Positions 8,768 to 17,979 are shown, counted from the stretch's first letter. The stretch: 64,000 nt of DNA from Flavobacterium sp. SLB02 (GCF_009664855.1 NZ_CP045928.1:2883755-2947754), one strand, 5' to 3'. Made by a program: numbers and translations. The notes: generated by a model from the letters alone, not told the origin.

Positions 8768-9034
8768 AAAAATATTTTGGTGGTTAAAGGTTAGTTCTTA
8801 TTTTTTGGTGTAAGCTAAAATAATATTTTTTCTAAACAGTCATAGTTTTCTTTAAATAGATAATCGAAAAGTTCTCAAAGTTTATCGCAGGGCAAACAAA
8901 GAAGAGTTTAATTCCACAATACATATTACACACATTACTTAATTTCCTTAATAGTAAAACTTAAAAGTTCCGTAAAGCTTAATTTTCTTACTATCTTAAT
9001 GGTAAAACTCTCAAACGGTGAAATCATTTTAAAA

Positions 9035-9068
9035 GTAAAGCTGCAAATTTTTACACTTGCAGCTTTAC
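9035..9068 (-). terminator. Terminator after the GH3 gene
   Basis: Perfect 12-base arms GTAAAGCTGCAA (9035-9046) and TTGCAGCTTTAC (9057-9068). On the minus strand it is followed by TTTTAAAA. The rest of 8768-9094 is AT-rich with two loosely similar tracts (TTAATAGTAAAACT near 8949 and TTAATGGTAAAACT near 8996) and no gene. Confidence 0.75.
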
Positions 9069-9094
9069 AACCAACCAATTTAGAAATAATGAAA

Positions 9095-11311
9095 TTATTG
9101 AAGTGAGAATCCCACTTTAGATTTTATATCTGTAGAAGAAGCTCCAACGATTGCTTCAAAAGCTCCCGGTTCAGCAACCCAGTCGTGTTTTTTATCATCA
9201 AAAAAGCTTAAAGCTGTTTTGTCTACTGTAAAAGTTACTGTTTTTTCTTCTCCCGCTTTAAGCGAAATTTTCTCAAATCCTTTTAATTCTTTAATTGGAC
9301 GTGGCAATGAAGATTTTAAATCGCTGATATAAAGCTGAACAACCTCAGAACCTTCTCTTGATCCTGTATTTTTTACATTAACTGAGAATGTAATCTTGTC
9401 GCTGCTTGACATTTGTTTTTTATCTGCTGTTACTTTTCCGTATGCAAAAGTCGTGTAGCTTAAACCGTGACCAAAAGAGAATAATGGTTTCGCTTTTTGT
9501 TTATCTGCCCAGCGGTAACCTACAAAAATGCTTTCATTATATTTTACTTCGTCTCCACCAGGAAATTCTCCTAAAGCATGAGCGCCGTTATCCGCTAATT
9601 TTACAGGGAAAGTAAAAGATAATTTTCCTGAAGGGTTTACATCTCCAACCAAAACATTAGCCAGTGCATTTCCTGCTTCTGTACCTAAAAACCATCCTTG
9701 TACAATTCCCGGAACTTCTTTTACCCACGGCATTGCCACAGCGTTTCCTGAAATATTTACAAAAACCACATTTTTATTTACTTTAACCAATTCAGTAATT
9801 AATTTATCCTGACCATATGGTAAGCCTAATTCTTTACGATCATGTCCTTCTGCATCCTGATTGTCACTTTTGTTTAATCCTCCAATAAAAAGAACGATAT
9901 CAGCATCTTTAGCTACTTTAACAGCCTCAGCAGTCAATTCTGCCGGAGAACGTTTGTCTTCCAGACTTACTTTTGCTACTACTCCGTTATATTCACTTTT
10001 GGGATCTCCAACATAACCACGCGCATAAACGATTTCAGCCTGGTTTCCAATTCTTTTCTTTAATCCTTCAAGAGGTGTAATTTCGTATCTTGCTTTAAGC
10101 GAAGAACTTCCTCCACCTACAGTCATCATTTTGATCGCATTTTCTCCAACAACCACAATTTTCTTTGTGTTAGAAAGATTGATTGGTAAAATGTTATTAT
10201 TGTTTTGAAGCAATACAATTCCTTCTTCGGCAATTTTACGACCTGCATCTGCGTGCTCTTGTGTTCCAAAAGATCCAAACGGACGGTTTCTATCCATTGT
10301 AGTAAGGAAAGATAAACGTAAAATACGACGTATTTTTTCGTCTAATTCTTTAGTTCCAACTTCCCCTTTTCTAATCATTTCAGAATATGGTTTCGCTAAG
10401 AAATAGTTATCGTATGCATTACTGGTTCCCCATGAAAGTCCGTTAGTCCAAGAACCAAACTCCATATCAAGACCATTAAAAATAGATTGTTTGGTATCGT
10501 TAACTCCACCCCAATCTGAAACTACAACACCTTTGAATCCCCATTCTCCGCGAAGAATATCATTCAATAAAAATTCATTATGACAACATTGCTGTCCTTT
10601 GTATTTATTATAAGATCCCATAATGGCCCAGGCATCACCTTCCTGAACTGCAGCTTTAAAAGCAGGTAAATAGATTTCGTATAAAGCACGGTCATCAACC
10701 ACTACGTTTACTGAGTTACGTTTTGTTTCCTGATTGTTTAAAGCGAAGTGTTTTACACAGGCTGCAACTCCGTTTGCTTGTACACCTTTAATATAAGGAA
10801 CAACCATCTTGGCAGCAAGAAAAGGATCTTCTCCCATATATTCGAAGTTACGACCGTTTAGTGGCGTTCTGTAGATATTTACTCCAGGTCCTAACAATAC
10901 ATTTTTATTACGGTAACGCGCTTCTTCTCCTATCGATTTACCATATAAAGAAGACAACTCTTTGTTCCAGGTTGCAGAAAGTGCTGTAAGAGCCGGAAAT
11001 GCAATACAAGAATCGTTTGTCCAGCCTGCCTGATCCCATTCGTCCCATTTTACTTCGGTACGAATTCCGTGAGGTCCGTCAGTCATCCAGTTTTCCGGAA
11101 TTCCTAAACGTGGTACTCCTGGCGAACTGAATTTTGACTGCGCATGAATCATGGCAATTTTTTCTTCTGTGGTCATTCTTTTAAGAGCGTCTTCTACACG
11201 CTCATTAATTGGCTTTTTATCATCTAGATAAACCGGAATTTTACTCTGTGCGTTTACACCGATAGAGCTCAACAAAAGTAAAACAACAATTGTTTTAACG
11301 TTTTTAAACAT
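9095..11311 (-). CDS. Secreted glycoside hydrolase family 3 beta-glucosidase
   Basis: 738 residues from the ATG at 11311, chosen because it begins a clean signal peptide (MFKNVKTIVVLLLLSS...NAQ). Domains: GH3 N-terminal barrel with the catalytic nucleophile Asp266 in VVSDWGG and the substrate-binding KH (187-188) in CVKHFALNNQE; GH3 C-terminal alpha/beta domain with IVLLQNN; fibronectin III-like domain at the end (VNVKNTGSREGSEVVQLY). This architecture is that of BglX-like beta-glucosidases, which release glucose or xylose from the non-reducing ends of beta-glucans or hemicellulose oligosaccharides in the periplasm. The next gene upstream is a DUF6377 regulator that may control it. Confidence 0.93.
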   Translation of the reverse strand: MFKNVKTIVVLLLLSSIGVNAQSKIPVYLDDKKPINERVEDALKRMTTEEKIAMIHAQSKFSSPGVPRLGIPENWMTDGPHGIRTEVKWDEWDQAGWTNDSCIAFPALTALSATWNKELSSLYGKSIGEEARYRNKNVLLGPGVNIYRTPLNGRNFEYMGEDPFLAAKMVVPYIKGVQANGVAACVKHFALNNQETKRNSVNVVVDDRALYEIYLPAFKAAVQEGDAWAIMGSYNKYKGQQCCHNEFLLNDILRGEWGFKGVVVSDWGGVNDTKQSIFNGLDMEFGSWTNGLSWGTSNAYDNYFLAKPYSEMIRKGEVGTKELDEKIRRILRLSFLTTMDRNRPFGSFGTQEHADAGRKIAEEGIVLLQNNNNILPINLSNTKKIVVVGENAIKMMTVGGGSSSLKARYEITPLEGLKKRIGNQAEIVYARGYVGDPKSEYNGVVAKVSLEDKRSPAELTAEAVKVAKDADIVLFIGGLNKSDNQDAEGHDRKELGLPYGQDKLITELVKVNKNVVFVNISGNAVAMPWVKEVPGIVQGWFLGTEAGNALANVLVGDVNPSGKLSFTFPVKLADNGAHALGEFPGGDEVKYNESIFVGYRWADKQKAKPLFSFGHGLSYTTFAYGKVTADKKQMSSSDKITFSVNVKNTGSREGSEVVQLYISDLKSSLPRPIKELKGFEKISLKAGEEKTVTFTVDKTALSFFDDKKHDWVAEPGAFEAIVGASSTDIKSKVGFSLQ

Positions 11312-11523
11312 AACTATTAATTTATTAAAGCATTTAATGTACAATCTAAAAGGCAGTAATAAGGTCATTATTACCTTTTAATAATATTGTAAAGCTAAAA
11401 CGTTATAGTTCGTTTTTAATTTTCAAATGAAAAAAAGTAGTGAAACAAAAAAATAAATATTTGATTTACAAATACTTGTACAAAAACACCCCCTAAAAAA
11501 AGTAGTGGTTTTAAAATAAATAA

Positions 11524-13167
11524 TTATACTTTCAATGAAATTAAACCAATTTTCATGACCATTTCTTCAAAATCATTTCGCGAAACTGCCGCTTTATTTC
11601 GAGCTCTGGTTCGATAATTATAAATTGTGCTTAAAGAGTAACGAAGGAATGCTGCAATTTTTACACTGTCGGTAATTCCTAAACGAATTAGTGCAAAAAT
11701 GCGAAGTTCAGTATTCAGCAATTCTCCTTGTTTTAAAACGATTTGTTCTTCCTTAATCAAAAGTGCGTTGAAATCTTTCACGAAAGTGGGATACAAATTC
11801 AGGAAGATGATATCGAAATTCTTGTACAATTCCTCCAGTTCATTATCAACAAGAGTCGTTGATTTTAGCATTTTATAAATCTCATCAAACTGTTTGGCTG
11901 TGGCTTTTTTGTTGAGTATAATGCGATAATTTTCTAATTTATTGATGTAAGTCGAGCAAAGACTGAAAAAATGCGCGATATATTCCTCTTTAATATGATT
12001 CGATTCTGATAACTGTGCATTACGTTCCTGCAACTGATTATTGGTTTCTGTAATATCTTTGTTTAATTCGGCTAATTTTTGACTCGTTTCATAAAGTTCT
12101 CCACGTATTCTGGATACTTTTTTCATTTGTTTGTAAACGTAAATAACGGCTACAATCAAAAATGCCGAAAGCAAACTGATGCATAACAAATACAGCTGCA
12201 GTTCGGTTTTTCTCTTGGCTTCTTTCTCTAAATAAACGGTATTGATAATCGAATAAACTTCTGACATTAAAAGCGTACGAAACTGAACATTGCAATAAAG
12301 TGCGTCTTCGATAGCCGATTGTGTGAGTTTATATGCCATATCTACATCGCCAATTTCATAAAAAACCAATGCCAATTCCTGAAGTGATGCATTGTCTTTA
12401 TTGGCGTTTTTCAGATCCGAAGTAGCCGAAAGCGCATAAAACTTTTTTCTTGGTTCTAACCGATGTCTTGCCTCATAAATACTGCCTAAAAGATAGGTAA
12501 TCATGGCATATTGAGGATTATCTTCCTTAATATTTGCAAATAATTGCAGTAACTGTTGTTCTGCCACTTTTAGCTTTTTTTGGGACATCCCCTGCTGAAT
12601 TTTATTGATCTGATAATTTAATGTATTAGGATCTAAAACAGCAACTAAAGAATCACGGTACTCCCGTATTTTCTGAATGTATTTGATATCATAACTATTG
12701 GCAGCATAATGCTCAAAAAACTCACGATAAGCAATATAATAGGTTTGAAGTAACGATTTTGAAAGCGTTTTTTTGTCAATGCTTTTTAAGATAGCTTCGG
12801 ATTCGCGGTATTTTCCTGAGGAAGAATAAAGGGTTACCAATTGCAGATTGGCTAAGTTCAGCAACTCGTTATTTTGAAGATCGCTGGCAATTTTGAGATT
12901 CTTTTTGATATAAAAAATAGCCGAATCTGAGTTGAATTTTTGGTATTCTGTATATAAAGTTTTGTTGTAATTGTATTCTTGTTCCTTAGTTAAATCATCA
13001 GATTTTATTTTTTTAAAGTTCAGAATACGCTCTTCTTTGAGCCTCACATAGTGTGCTTTATTTTTTAAAGCCTCATTTAGCTTTGCTAAAATAGTATCGG
13101 TGCTGTCTGATGAATAAACAGGGCTACTTAAAAGAACGGAAACAAAAAACAACAGATAATTTTTCAA
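11524..13167 (-). CDS. DUF6377-type membrane-anchored regulator
   Basis: 547 residues. Order: signal peptide 1-19; helical TPR-like sensor region about 25-310 facing the periplasm; one transmembrane helix about 324-346; coiled coil about 350-395; a cytoplasmic helical domain ending in a LuxR-like helix-turn-helix at about 495-522 (RLGITDSVKIAAFLRYSLST). This matches the DUF6377 proteins found only in Bacteroidota, which join a periplasmic TPR sensor to a DNA-binding tail. It lies upstream of the GH3 gene on the same strand with a 212-base gap; control of that gene is inference. Confidence 0.82.
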   Translation of the reverse strand: MKNYLLFFVSVLLSSPVYSSDSTDTILAKLNEALKNKAHYVRLKEERILNFKKIKSDDLTKEQEYNYNKTLYTEYQKFNSDSAIFYIKKNLKIASDLQNNELLNLANLQLVTLYSSSGKYRESEAILKSIDKKTLSKSLLQTYYIAYREFFEHYAANSYDIKYIQKIREYRDSLVAVLDPNTLNYQINKIQQGMSQKKLKVAEQQLLQLFANIKEDNPQYAMITYLLGSIYEARHRLEPRKKFYALSATSDLKNANKDNASLQELALVFYEIGDVDMAYKLTQSAIEDALYCNVQFRTLLMSEVYSIINTVYLEKEAKRKTELQLYLLCISLLSAFLIVAVIYVYKQMKKVSRIRGELYETSQKLAELNKDITETNNQLQERNAQLSESNHIKEEYIAHFFSLCSTYINKLENYRIILNKKATAKQFDEIYKMLKSTTLVDNELEELYKNFDIIFLNLYPTFVKDFNALLIKEEQIVLKQGELLNTELRIFALIRLGITDSVKIAAFLRYSLSTIYNYRTRARNKAAVSRNDFEEMVMKIGLISLKV

Positions 13168-13329
13168 ACCAATTACAGCTATAATGAACTACAAATATAA
13201 GAAAGTGCAGATACAAAAATGAATTATTTAGTAAGTCATAAATTTTGAGTTTTGTAACACCAAATCCTGTAAAAACTTAGCAAAGAATATTTAACCTACA
13301 GAAACATAATTATCTCAAAAGGATTTTTG

Positions 13330-13337
13330 TAAATTTG
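13330..13337 (+). promoter_or_regulatory. Candidate -7 promoter box for the CHMI-like gene
   Basis: TAAATTTG matches TAnnTTTG, 37 bases upstream of the ATG at 13375. No convincing TTG is found at the -33 position, so the call is weak. Confidence 0.4.
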
Positions 13338-13374
13338 GTTGAAGTCTATTTTTCTAATCTAAAACCACACACAA

Positions 13375-13719
13375 ATGCCTCATTTTATTATTGATTGCTC
13401 AGAAAACGTTATACGGTTAAAGTCTGCAGACGAAATTATGCAGGATGTTTTTAATGCAGCATTATCAACTGGTCTTTTTGATGAATCTGAAATTAAGGTT
13501 CGTATTAATCCGTTTTCGTATTATAACAACGGAAAATCCCTAAAAGATTTTATTCATGTTTTTGGATATATCATGGAAGGTCGAAATACAGAACAAAAAG
13601 CAAATCTTTCGAAAGTAATTGTTTCTAAACTCAATAGAGTACTTCCTGAAGTTTCAGTAATTTCTATCAATATAAAAGATTTTGAGAAGGCAAGTTATTT
13701 TAATAAAACGATGCTGTAG
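13375..13719 (+). CDS. 5-carboxymethyl-2-hydroxymuconate isomerase-like protein (tautomerase superfamily)
   Basis: 114 residues, the usual size for HpaF/CHMI. The N-terminal proline after Met (MPHFIIDCSENV) is the catalytic base of the tautomerase superfamily, and the C-terminal part (LNRVLPEVSVISINIKDFE) fits the family's second beta-alpha-beta unit. CHMI acts in homoprotocatechuate breakdown, but no other hpa gene is here, so the physiological substrate is uncertain. Stand-alone gene divergent from the DUF6377 regulator. Confidence 0.8.
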   Translation: MPHFIIDCSENVIRLKSADEIMQDVFNAALSTGLFDESEIKVRINPFSYYNNGKSLKDFIHVFGYIMEGRNTEQKANLSKVIVSKLNRVLPEVSVISINIKDFEKASYFNKTML

Positions 13720-13852
13720 TTATAATTTATTTTATTAATGATATAAAAATACTTATATCATTTTGTGGTTTTGCTTTTTTTTGCCACAAATTAAAAAGGA
13801 TTAGAAAGGATTTTTTTTCTGGTTTGAAAATGAGCAAAATCATTGGCATGCC

Positions 13853-13935
13853 TAGGAACGAGAGATCTCCACAAGTAACTCTTCATGCAAAATACTTATC
13901 TTTGTAGAGCTGCTTGCGGAGATCCCTCGTTCCTC
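13853..13935. repeat. Long imperfect inverted repeat in the gap before the tandem array
   Basis: Arms of 30 bases, 13853-13882 and 13906-13935, agree at 25 of 30 positions when one is reverse-complemented; the core is GGAACGAGNGATCTCC. The 23-base loop is AT-rich. It shows no T-run. I believe related 'GGAACGAG...ATCTCC' palindromes are common in Bacteroidota genomes, from memory only. Confidence 0.75.
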
Positions 13936-13991
13936 GGGATGACAAAATGCCTCCATAAACTTTGTCAAAGTTCCCGCAAAGATCTATTCTC

Positions 13992-14082
13992 TTTACTCTT
14001 TACTCTTTACTCTTTACTCTTTACTCTTTACTCTTTACTCTTTACTCTTTACTCTTTACTTTTTACTTTTTACTCTTTACTT
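13992..14082. repeat. Heptanucleotide tandem repeat, 13 units of TTTACTC
   Basis: Thirteen head-to-tail 7-base units. The first nine are identical TTTACTC; the last four are TTTACTT, TTTACTT, TTTACTC, TTTACTT. The array stops one base before the stop codon of the minus-strand acyl-CoA oxidase-like gene. Because 7 is not a multiple of 3, all three plus-strand frames read the same stop-free heptapeptide, which explains the long low-complexity open frames there; I do not regard these as genes. Confidence 0.95.
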
Positions 14083-14083
14083 T

Positions 14084-16345
14084 TTATCGAACAGCAATTG
14101 GCGCCGCCAAACAACTTTCCGGAATATCAAAAGCATTGACCAATGAAACGGCATCCGGACGAATATCCCAACACAACTGATTGACTATCTTACGGATTGC
14201 TTTGGTTTTCACGGCTTCCATATAACCGTCTTCAAGATACCAGCCTTTGTTTTTTTCTATTTGTGAAAGCGCGTATAACTGATTCAGTTTGGTTAGTATT
14301 TCTTTTGTTTTAATGTCTTTTACGTCTTTTATAGCGAGTTGAAATTGTTCTAAAACCACTCTTTCTAAATACGCCTGAGCGACATCTATCATTTGATGTT
14401 GTACAACATTAAAAGCATCATAAGGCTCTAAACCTCCGTCGACTAATTTTTTGATGCGTCGCGCTGCCGAAGCCAAAATTGTTTTTTCTCTATGAATAAA
14501 AGCCTGTAAATGAAATTCAGAATCCAGTAAATGTTCATCATCTGTTCTTCGGGTTGCAATTGGATTTTTCTCTGTTAATGCCGTTTTTGCATTTTCGTAT
14601 ACATAATTAATGATTCCCAAAGAACCCATTTCGCCAAACGATTTTCTGAATTCAGCTAAACGGTTTTTAGCCACCAATTGCATCAAAACAGTATTATCAC
14701 CTTCGAAAGTAGTATAGATTTCGGTGTCATTTTTTAAGGCATCGATTCGGTTTTCAGACAAATATCCTTTTCCTCCAATGGCTTCACGGCATTCCTGCAG
14801 AATATCTCTTGTACTCCAGGTCGAATAGGATTTCATTCCTGCTGCAAGAGCTTCGATTTCCTGCATTTCGGCTTCGGTTTTATTCAGGAAGCGATTCGTA
14901 AGGTATTGCAAAGCAAAATGAACAGCGTAAGTTTTAGCCAAAGGCGGAATCATTCTTCGCTGATGCATTCTGTAATTTAAAATCGGAACTTCTGATCCGC
15001 CTTCTGGTCCAAATTGTCGGCGTTGATCGCTGTAGCGAATGGCAATGGTTAATCCGGATTTGGCTGAAGCCAAAGCAGAACGCGGAATCCCTATTCGGCC
15101 TCCAACCAAAGTACCTAACATCGTAAAAAAACGTCTGTTATCACTCGGAATTGGGCTTTCGAATTCGCCTTTGTCATTTACAGAAGCAAAACGATCCAGC
15201 ATATTTTCTTTCGGAATCACTACATTGTCAAAACTAATTGTTCCGTTATCGACTCCGTTTAATCCCATTTTGTGTCCACAATCGCCAATGGTAATTCCGT
15301 TTAAGATATTTCCGTTGGTGTCTCTTAGCGGAACCACAAAAGCATTTACGCCATAATCATGTCCGTCAATAATTAGTTTAGCGAAAACAGTGGCCATTTG
15401 GCCGTGAACTGCTGCGTTACCAATATATTCTTTTTGGGCATTTTTATTAGGCGTATGAATCGTAAAAGTTTGGTCGTTATGATTATAGGTTGCTGTAGTT
15501 TCAAGACCTTTTACATTCGAACCGTGATGTGTTTCGGTCATCGCGAAACAACCTGGAATTTTTAAAGTTCCAATATCTTTTAAGTATTTAGCGTAATGTT
15601 TATCGGTCCCTAACGACTGAACGCTCATTCCCCAGAGTCCAAACTGAACGCCAAATTTGATTACTAAACTCAAATCGTGGTAACTTAGCGTTTCCATAAT
15701 CGCAAAATAATCGGCTATGTTTTCTCCTCCTCCATATTGTTTTGGATAGGCCATATTTCCAAGATTTTCATCGGCCAGGATTTTACACCAATTGTATACG
15801 GTTTGGCGGTATACATTGATATCTGTAGAAGTTTCATAAGCAAATTCAGGCCTTGAAATCACCGATTTTACTTTATTGATAATAGCCGCTTCTTTACCAT
15901 TTAAAATGTCCGTTATTTTCTGAATATCGAAATCGGCATTGGTTTGGGAATTAGCGGTAAATGAACCTGATTTTATTTTAAAGTTCTGAAGTGCTTCTTC
16001 GCCCAGAATTCCGAGATCGTTCTCTAATTTTATAAAATCAGATTGCAGCTTCGAAATATCTACATCTTTTTCTGAAAGGGCCACTGCAATGTCAAAAATG
16101 GATTTTATATCGGCTTTATTCTGGATGCTGTTTTCGATATCCAGTTTCCATTGGGTGAGTTCATTTCGCGAAGGCGGATTCGAAATATCTAATCTTGAGA
16201 CTAATTGTTGTTTTTCTTCGGGCGAAAGCCAGGTCAGGTCGTTGATAAATTTCTGAATCGTAGTAAACTCTTTTTGAGTCAGTAAATCATCAGACCACAC
16301 TAAATAAAATAACGGAATAAAGGCTTGGAGTTTGGTATTTTTCAT
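14084..16345 (-). CDS. Acyl-CoA dehydrogenase/oxidase-like flavoprotein
   Basis: 753 residues from the ATG at 16345; the frame continues upstream but MKNTKLQAFIPLFYLVW is the better start. It is longer than ordinary acyl-CoA dehydrogenases (~380) and resembles peroxisomal-type acyl-CoA oxidases: helical N-terminal extension of ~190 residues, FAD-binding MTETHHGSNVKGLETTA, the beta-domain, and GGKGYLSENR with the catalytic-base region TFEGDNTVLMQ. It oxidises acyl-CoA to trans-2-enoyl-CoA with FAD, either passing electrons to ETF or to oxygen; the sequence alone does not settle which. Single gene, no other beta-oxidation genes nearby. Confidence 0.85.
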   Translation of the reverse strand: MKNTKLQAFIPLFYLVWSDDLLTQKEFTTIQKFINDLTWLSPEEKQQLVSRLDISNPPSRNELTQWKLDIENSIQNKADIKSIFDIAVALSEKDVDISKLQSDFIKLENDLGILGEEALQNFKIKSGSFTANSQTNADFDIQKITDILNGKEAAIINKVKSVISRPEFAYETSTDINVYRQTVYNWCKILADENLGNMAYPKQYGGGENIADYFAIMETLSYHDLSLVIKFGVQFGLWGMSVQSLGTDKHYAKYLKDIGTLKIPGCFAMTETHHGSNVKGLETTATYNHNDQTFTIHTPNKNAQKEYIGNAAVHGQMATVFAKLIIDGHDYGVNAFVVPLRDTNGNILNGITIGDCGHKMGLNGVDNGTISFDNVVIPKENMLDRFASVNDKGEFESPIPSDNRRFFTMLGTLVGGRIGIPRSALASAKSGLTIAIRYSDQRRQFGPEGGSEVPILNYRMHQRRMIPPLAKTYAVHFALQYLTNRFLNKTEAEMQEIEALAAGMKSYSTWSTRDILQECREAIGGKGYLSENRIDALKNDTEIYTTFEGDNTVLMQLVAKNRLAEFRKSFGEMGSLGIINYVYENAKTALTEKNPIATRRTDDEHLLDSEFHLQAFIHREKTILASAARRIKKLVDGGLEPYDAFNVVQHQMIDVAQAYLERVVLEQFQLAIKDVKDIKTKEILTKLNQLYALSQIEKNKGWYLEDGYMEAVKTKAIRKIVNQLCWDIRPDAVSLVNAFDIPESCLAAPIAVR

Positions 16346-16379
16346 ATAAATAGTTTGTTCAGTTTGTATTTGTTTTTTT

Positions 16380-16545
16380 GCCACAGATTTCACAGATTAA
16401 AAAGTTTTTTTTTAGCCACGAATTCACAATGATTGCGTAAATGGATTTAAAAAAATGTGAATTGCTTCGCCTGTTCGCTATCGCTCGCCTCGTGGCTATT
16501 TTTAAGACACAGAAACTAATCCTTTTAATCTGTGAAATCTGTGGC
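16380..16545. repeat. Nested inverted repeat of the 'ccacagatt' family
   Basis: The outer arms, 16380-16402 and 16523-16545, are perfect 23-base reverse complements beginning GCCACAGATTTCACAG. Inside sits a second pair, AGCCACGAATTCACA (16414-16428) against TGTGAATT (16456-16463) and CGTGGCT (16491-16497). A 28-base segment inside it (16460-16487) recurs exactly at 54707-54734. Confidence 0.88.
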
Positions 16546-16576
16546 ATTTTTTTTTATCCATTTTATTGCATAAAAA

Positions 16577-16605
16577 AACAGGAATGAAAATAGTCATTCC
16601 TGTTT
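16577..16605 (-). terminator. Terminator after the EamA transporter gene
   Basis: Perfect arms AAACAGGAATGA and TCATTCCTGTTT with a 5-base loop; the minus strand continues into a T-run. Confidence 0.8.
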
Positions 16606-16665
16606 AAACATCCTGTTAAGATTCTGGTAATTTATATTTTAAACCAATAAAAAATATAAAAAACC

Positions 16666-17589
16666 TCACGTTATTTTAGAATCTTTGGATATTGTGACAA
16701 ACTTTTGCTTCATGGCAAAAATATGATGTGAATTGAAAACCAAAACGGCCAGAAAAACAATTCCGTACGCTATAATCTGTATTAATCCGAACTGTTCTTT
16801 GTACAGAAACATAGCCAATAGAAAAGCAATCATGGGGTTAATATTTAAAAGCATTCCTACGGTTGAAGAATTAATCCCTGAAAGTGCATATAAATTAAGA
16901 AATAGCGGAAAAATCGTGAATAAAATCGCAATGGTTTCTATACAGAAATAGAATTTAAACTCGGTTGGAACGGGCCCGCTGTAAATTGGGTAAAAAGGCA
17001 ATAAAAACAATGCCGCCAAAGTAATATGAAATGTTAGAATTATAAATTTATCAAAACCTTTATTAACTCTTTGACTTACCAGATAAGATGCATATGTAGA
17101 ACCTATAATAATGCTAAAAAGCATATCCATAATGTTGGCATATGATAAAAGTAAACAACCAGAAATACTCAATCCAACAGCAATCCATTGGGTTTTGCTT
17201 AATTTTTCATGTAAAATAAAATAAGCCAATAAAGTGGTTAAAATAGGACAAACCAAATATGCTAAAGAGGTCGCTTTTACGCTAACGTGGTTCATAACAT
17301 AAATAAATGTAAACCAATTTGCCATTAGAAATACGCTTCCGCCAATATTTAATAATAATGTTTTTCGTTTCTCATATTTTGGCATTAATTTAAAAGTTTC
17401 GACTGCTTCTTTTATTTTTTTTCTTTTAAAAACAAAAGCAATCAACAACATTAGAATACTACAGCTAAAAACACGATAGAATAAAATGTCCAACGAGGCA
17501 TAGTCATGTATTGGCTTTAAAACCAAACTAAAAAATCCCCAGATTACAAAACAAGTAATGGCAGCTATGTAGTATTTTGTTGTTTTCAC
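16666..17589 (-). CDS. EamA/RarD-like drug/metabolite exporter
   Basis: 307 residues from a GTG at 17589. The frame extends to 17811, but that extension has no typical protein character and crosses a palindromic repeat, whereas KTTKYYIAAITCFVIWGFFSLVLKP is the usual N-terminus of RarD-like proteins. About ten hydrophobic helices in two EamA halves are visible (for example SGCLLLSYANIMDML and NINPMIAFLLAMFLYKEQFG). Such proteins export amino acids or other metabolites. It is divergent from a MocR-type regulator, a common pairing for PLP- or amino-acid-responsive export. Confidence 0.85.
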   Translation of the reverse strand: MKTTKYYIAAITCFVIWGFFSLVLKPIHDYASLDILFYRVFSCSILMLLIAFVFKRKKIKEAVETFKLMPKYEKRKTLLLNIGGSVFLMANWFTFIYVMNHVSVKATSLAYLVCPILTTLLAYFILHEKLSKTQWIAVGLSISGCLLLSYANIMDMLFSIIIGSTYASYLVSQRVNKGFDKFIILTFHITLAALFLLPFYPIYSGPVPTEFKFYFCIETIAILFTIFPLFLNLYALSGINSSTVGMLLNINPMIAFLLAMFLYKEQFGLIQIIAYGIVFLAVLVFNSHHIFAMKQKFVTISKDSKIT

Positions 17590-17789
17590 GAAGTTCTTTT
17601 TGTTTAATTTTCTATTAAAGCAAATTTCTAAAAAATAAAACAGCAATACAGATACAGTTTTTGTAAATTGCACCATAACAGTTTTTTTTTCATGAAATTG
17701 TTTTGAGCGGCCAATCACGGGGGATGAAAGCCTGTAATTCATTCCGTTAAGCACTAAATATTGATAGAAATTAGTTTCGGAATACCTTG

Positions 17790-17892
17790 GCGTGCCGTAG
17801 GTATGCAACAAAATGATAACTATTGCGTACCTACGGCACGCTAAAATTATTCTTAATTCTGTTTTCTACCAACATATAGTGCCTAACGGCAC
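17790..17892. repeat. REP-like palindromes between the EamA and MocR genes
   Basis: Arms GCGTGCCGTAGGTATGCAA (17790-17808) and its complement (17823-17841) pair at 18 of 19 positions around a 14-base loop. A second, smaller hairpin, GTGCC-TAAC-GGCAC, is at 17879-17892. Both contain G+C-rich blocks unlike the AT-rich surroundings. The rest of 17590-17979 shows no gene; the divergent promoters must lie in it but I cannot place them. Confidence 0.82.
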
Positions 17893-17979
17893 ATCCAACT
17901 CTTGATTCGCATTTGATACTAAATAAACTGAAATGAAGAATACCATATTCCGCTAAAAAACAAATATTATCATCTGCTA

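Noticed and set aside
13992-14082. CRISPR-like array
   Set aside because: Units are 7 bases with no spacers; no cas genes in the window.
13885-14180. Plus-strand open frames rich in LYSLLFT repeats
   Set aside because: They are the translation of the 7-base tandem array, which is stop-free in every plus frame; there is no start context and they overlap the 3' end of a real gene.
17590-17811. N-terminal extension of the EamA transporter
   Set aside because: It would begin inside a REP-like palindrome and add a segment with no match to the family N-terminus; the GTG at 17589 is preferred.
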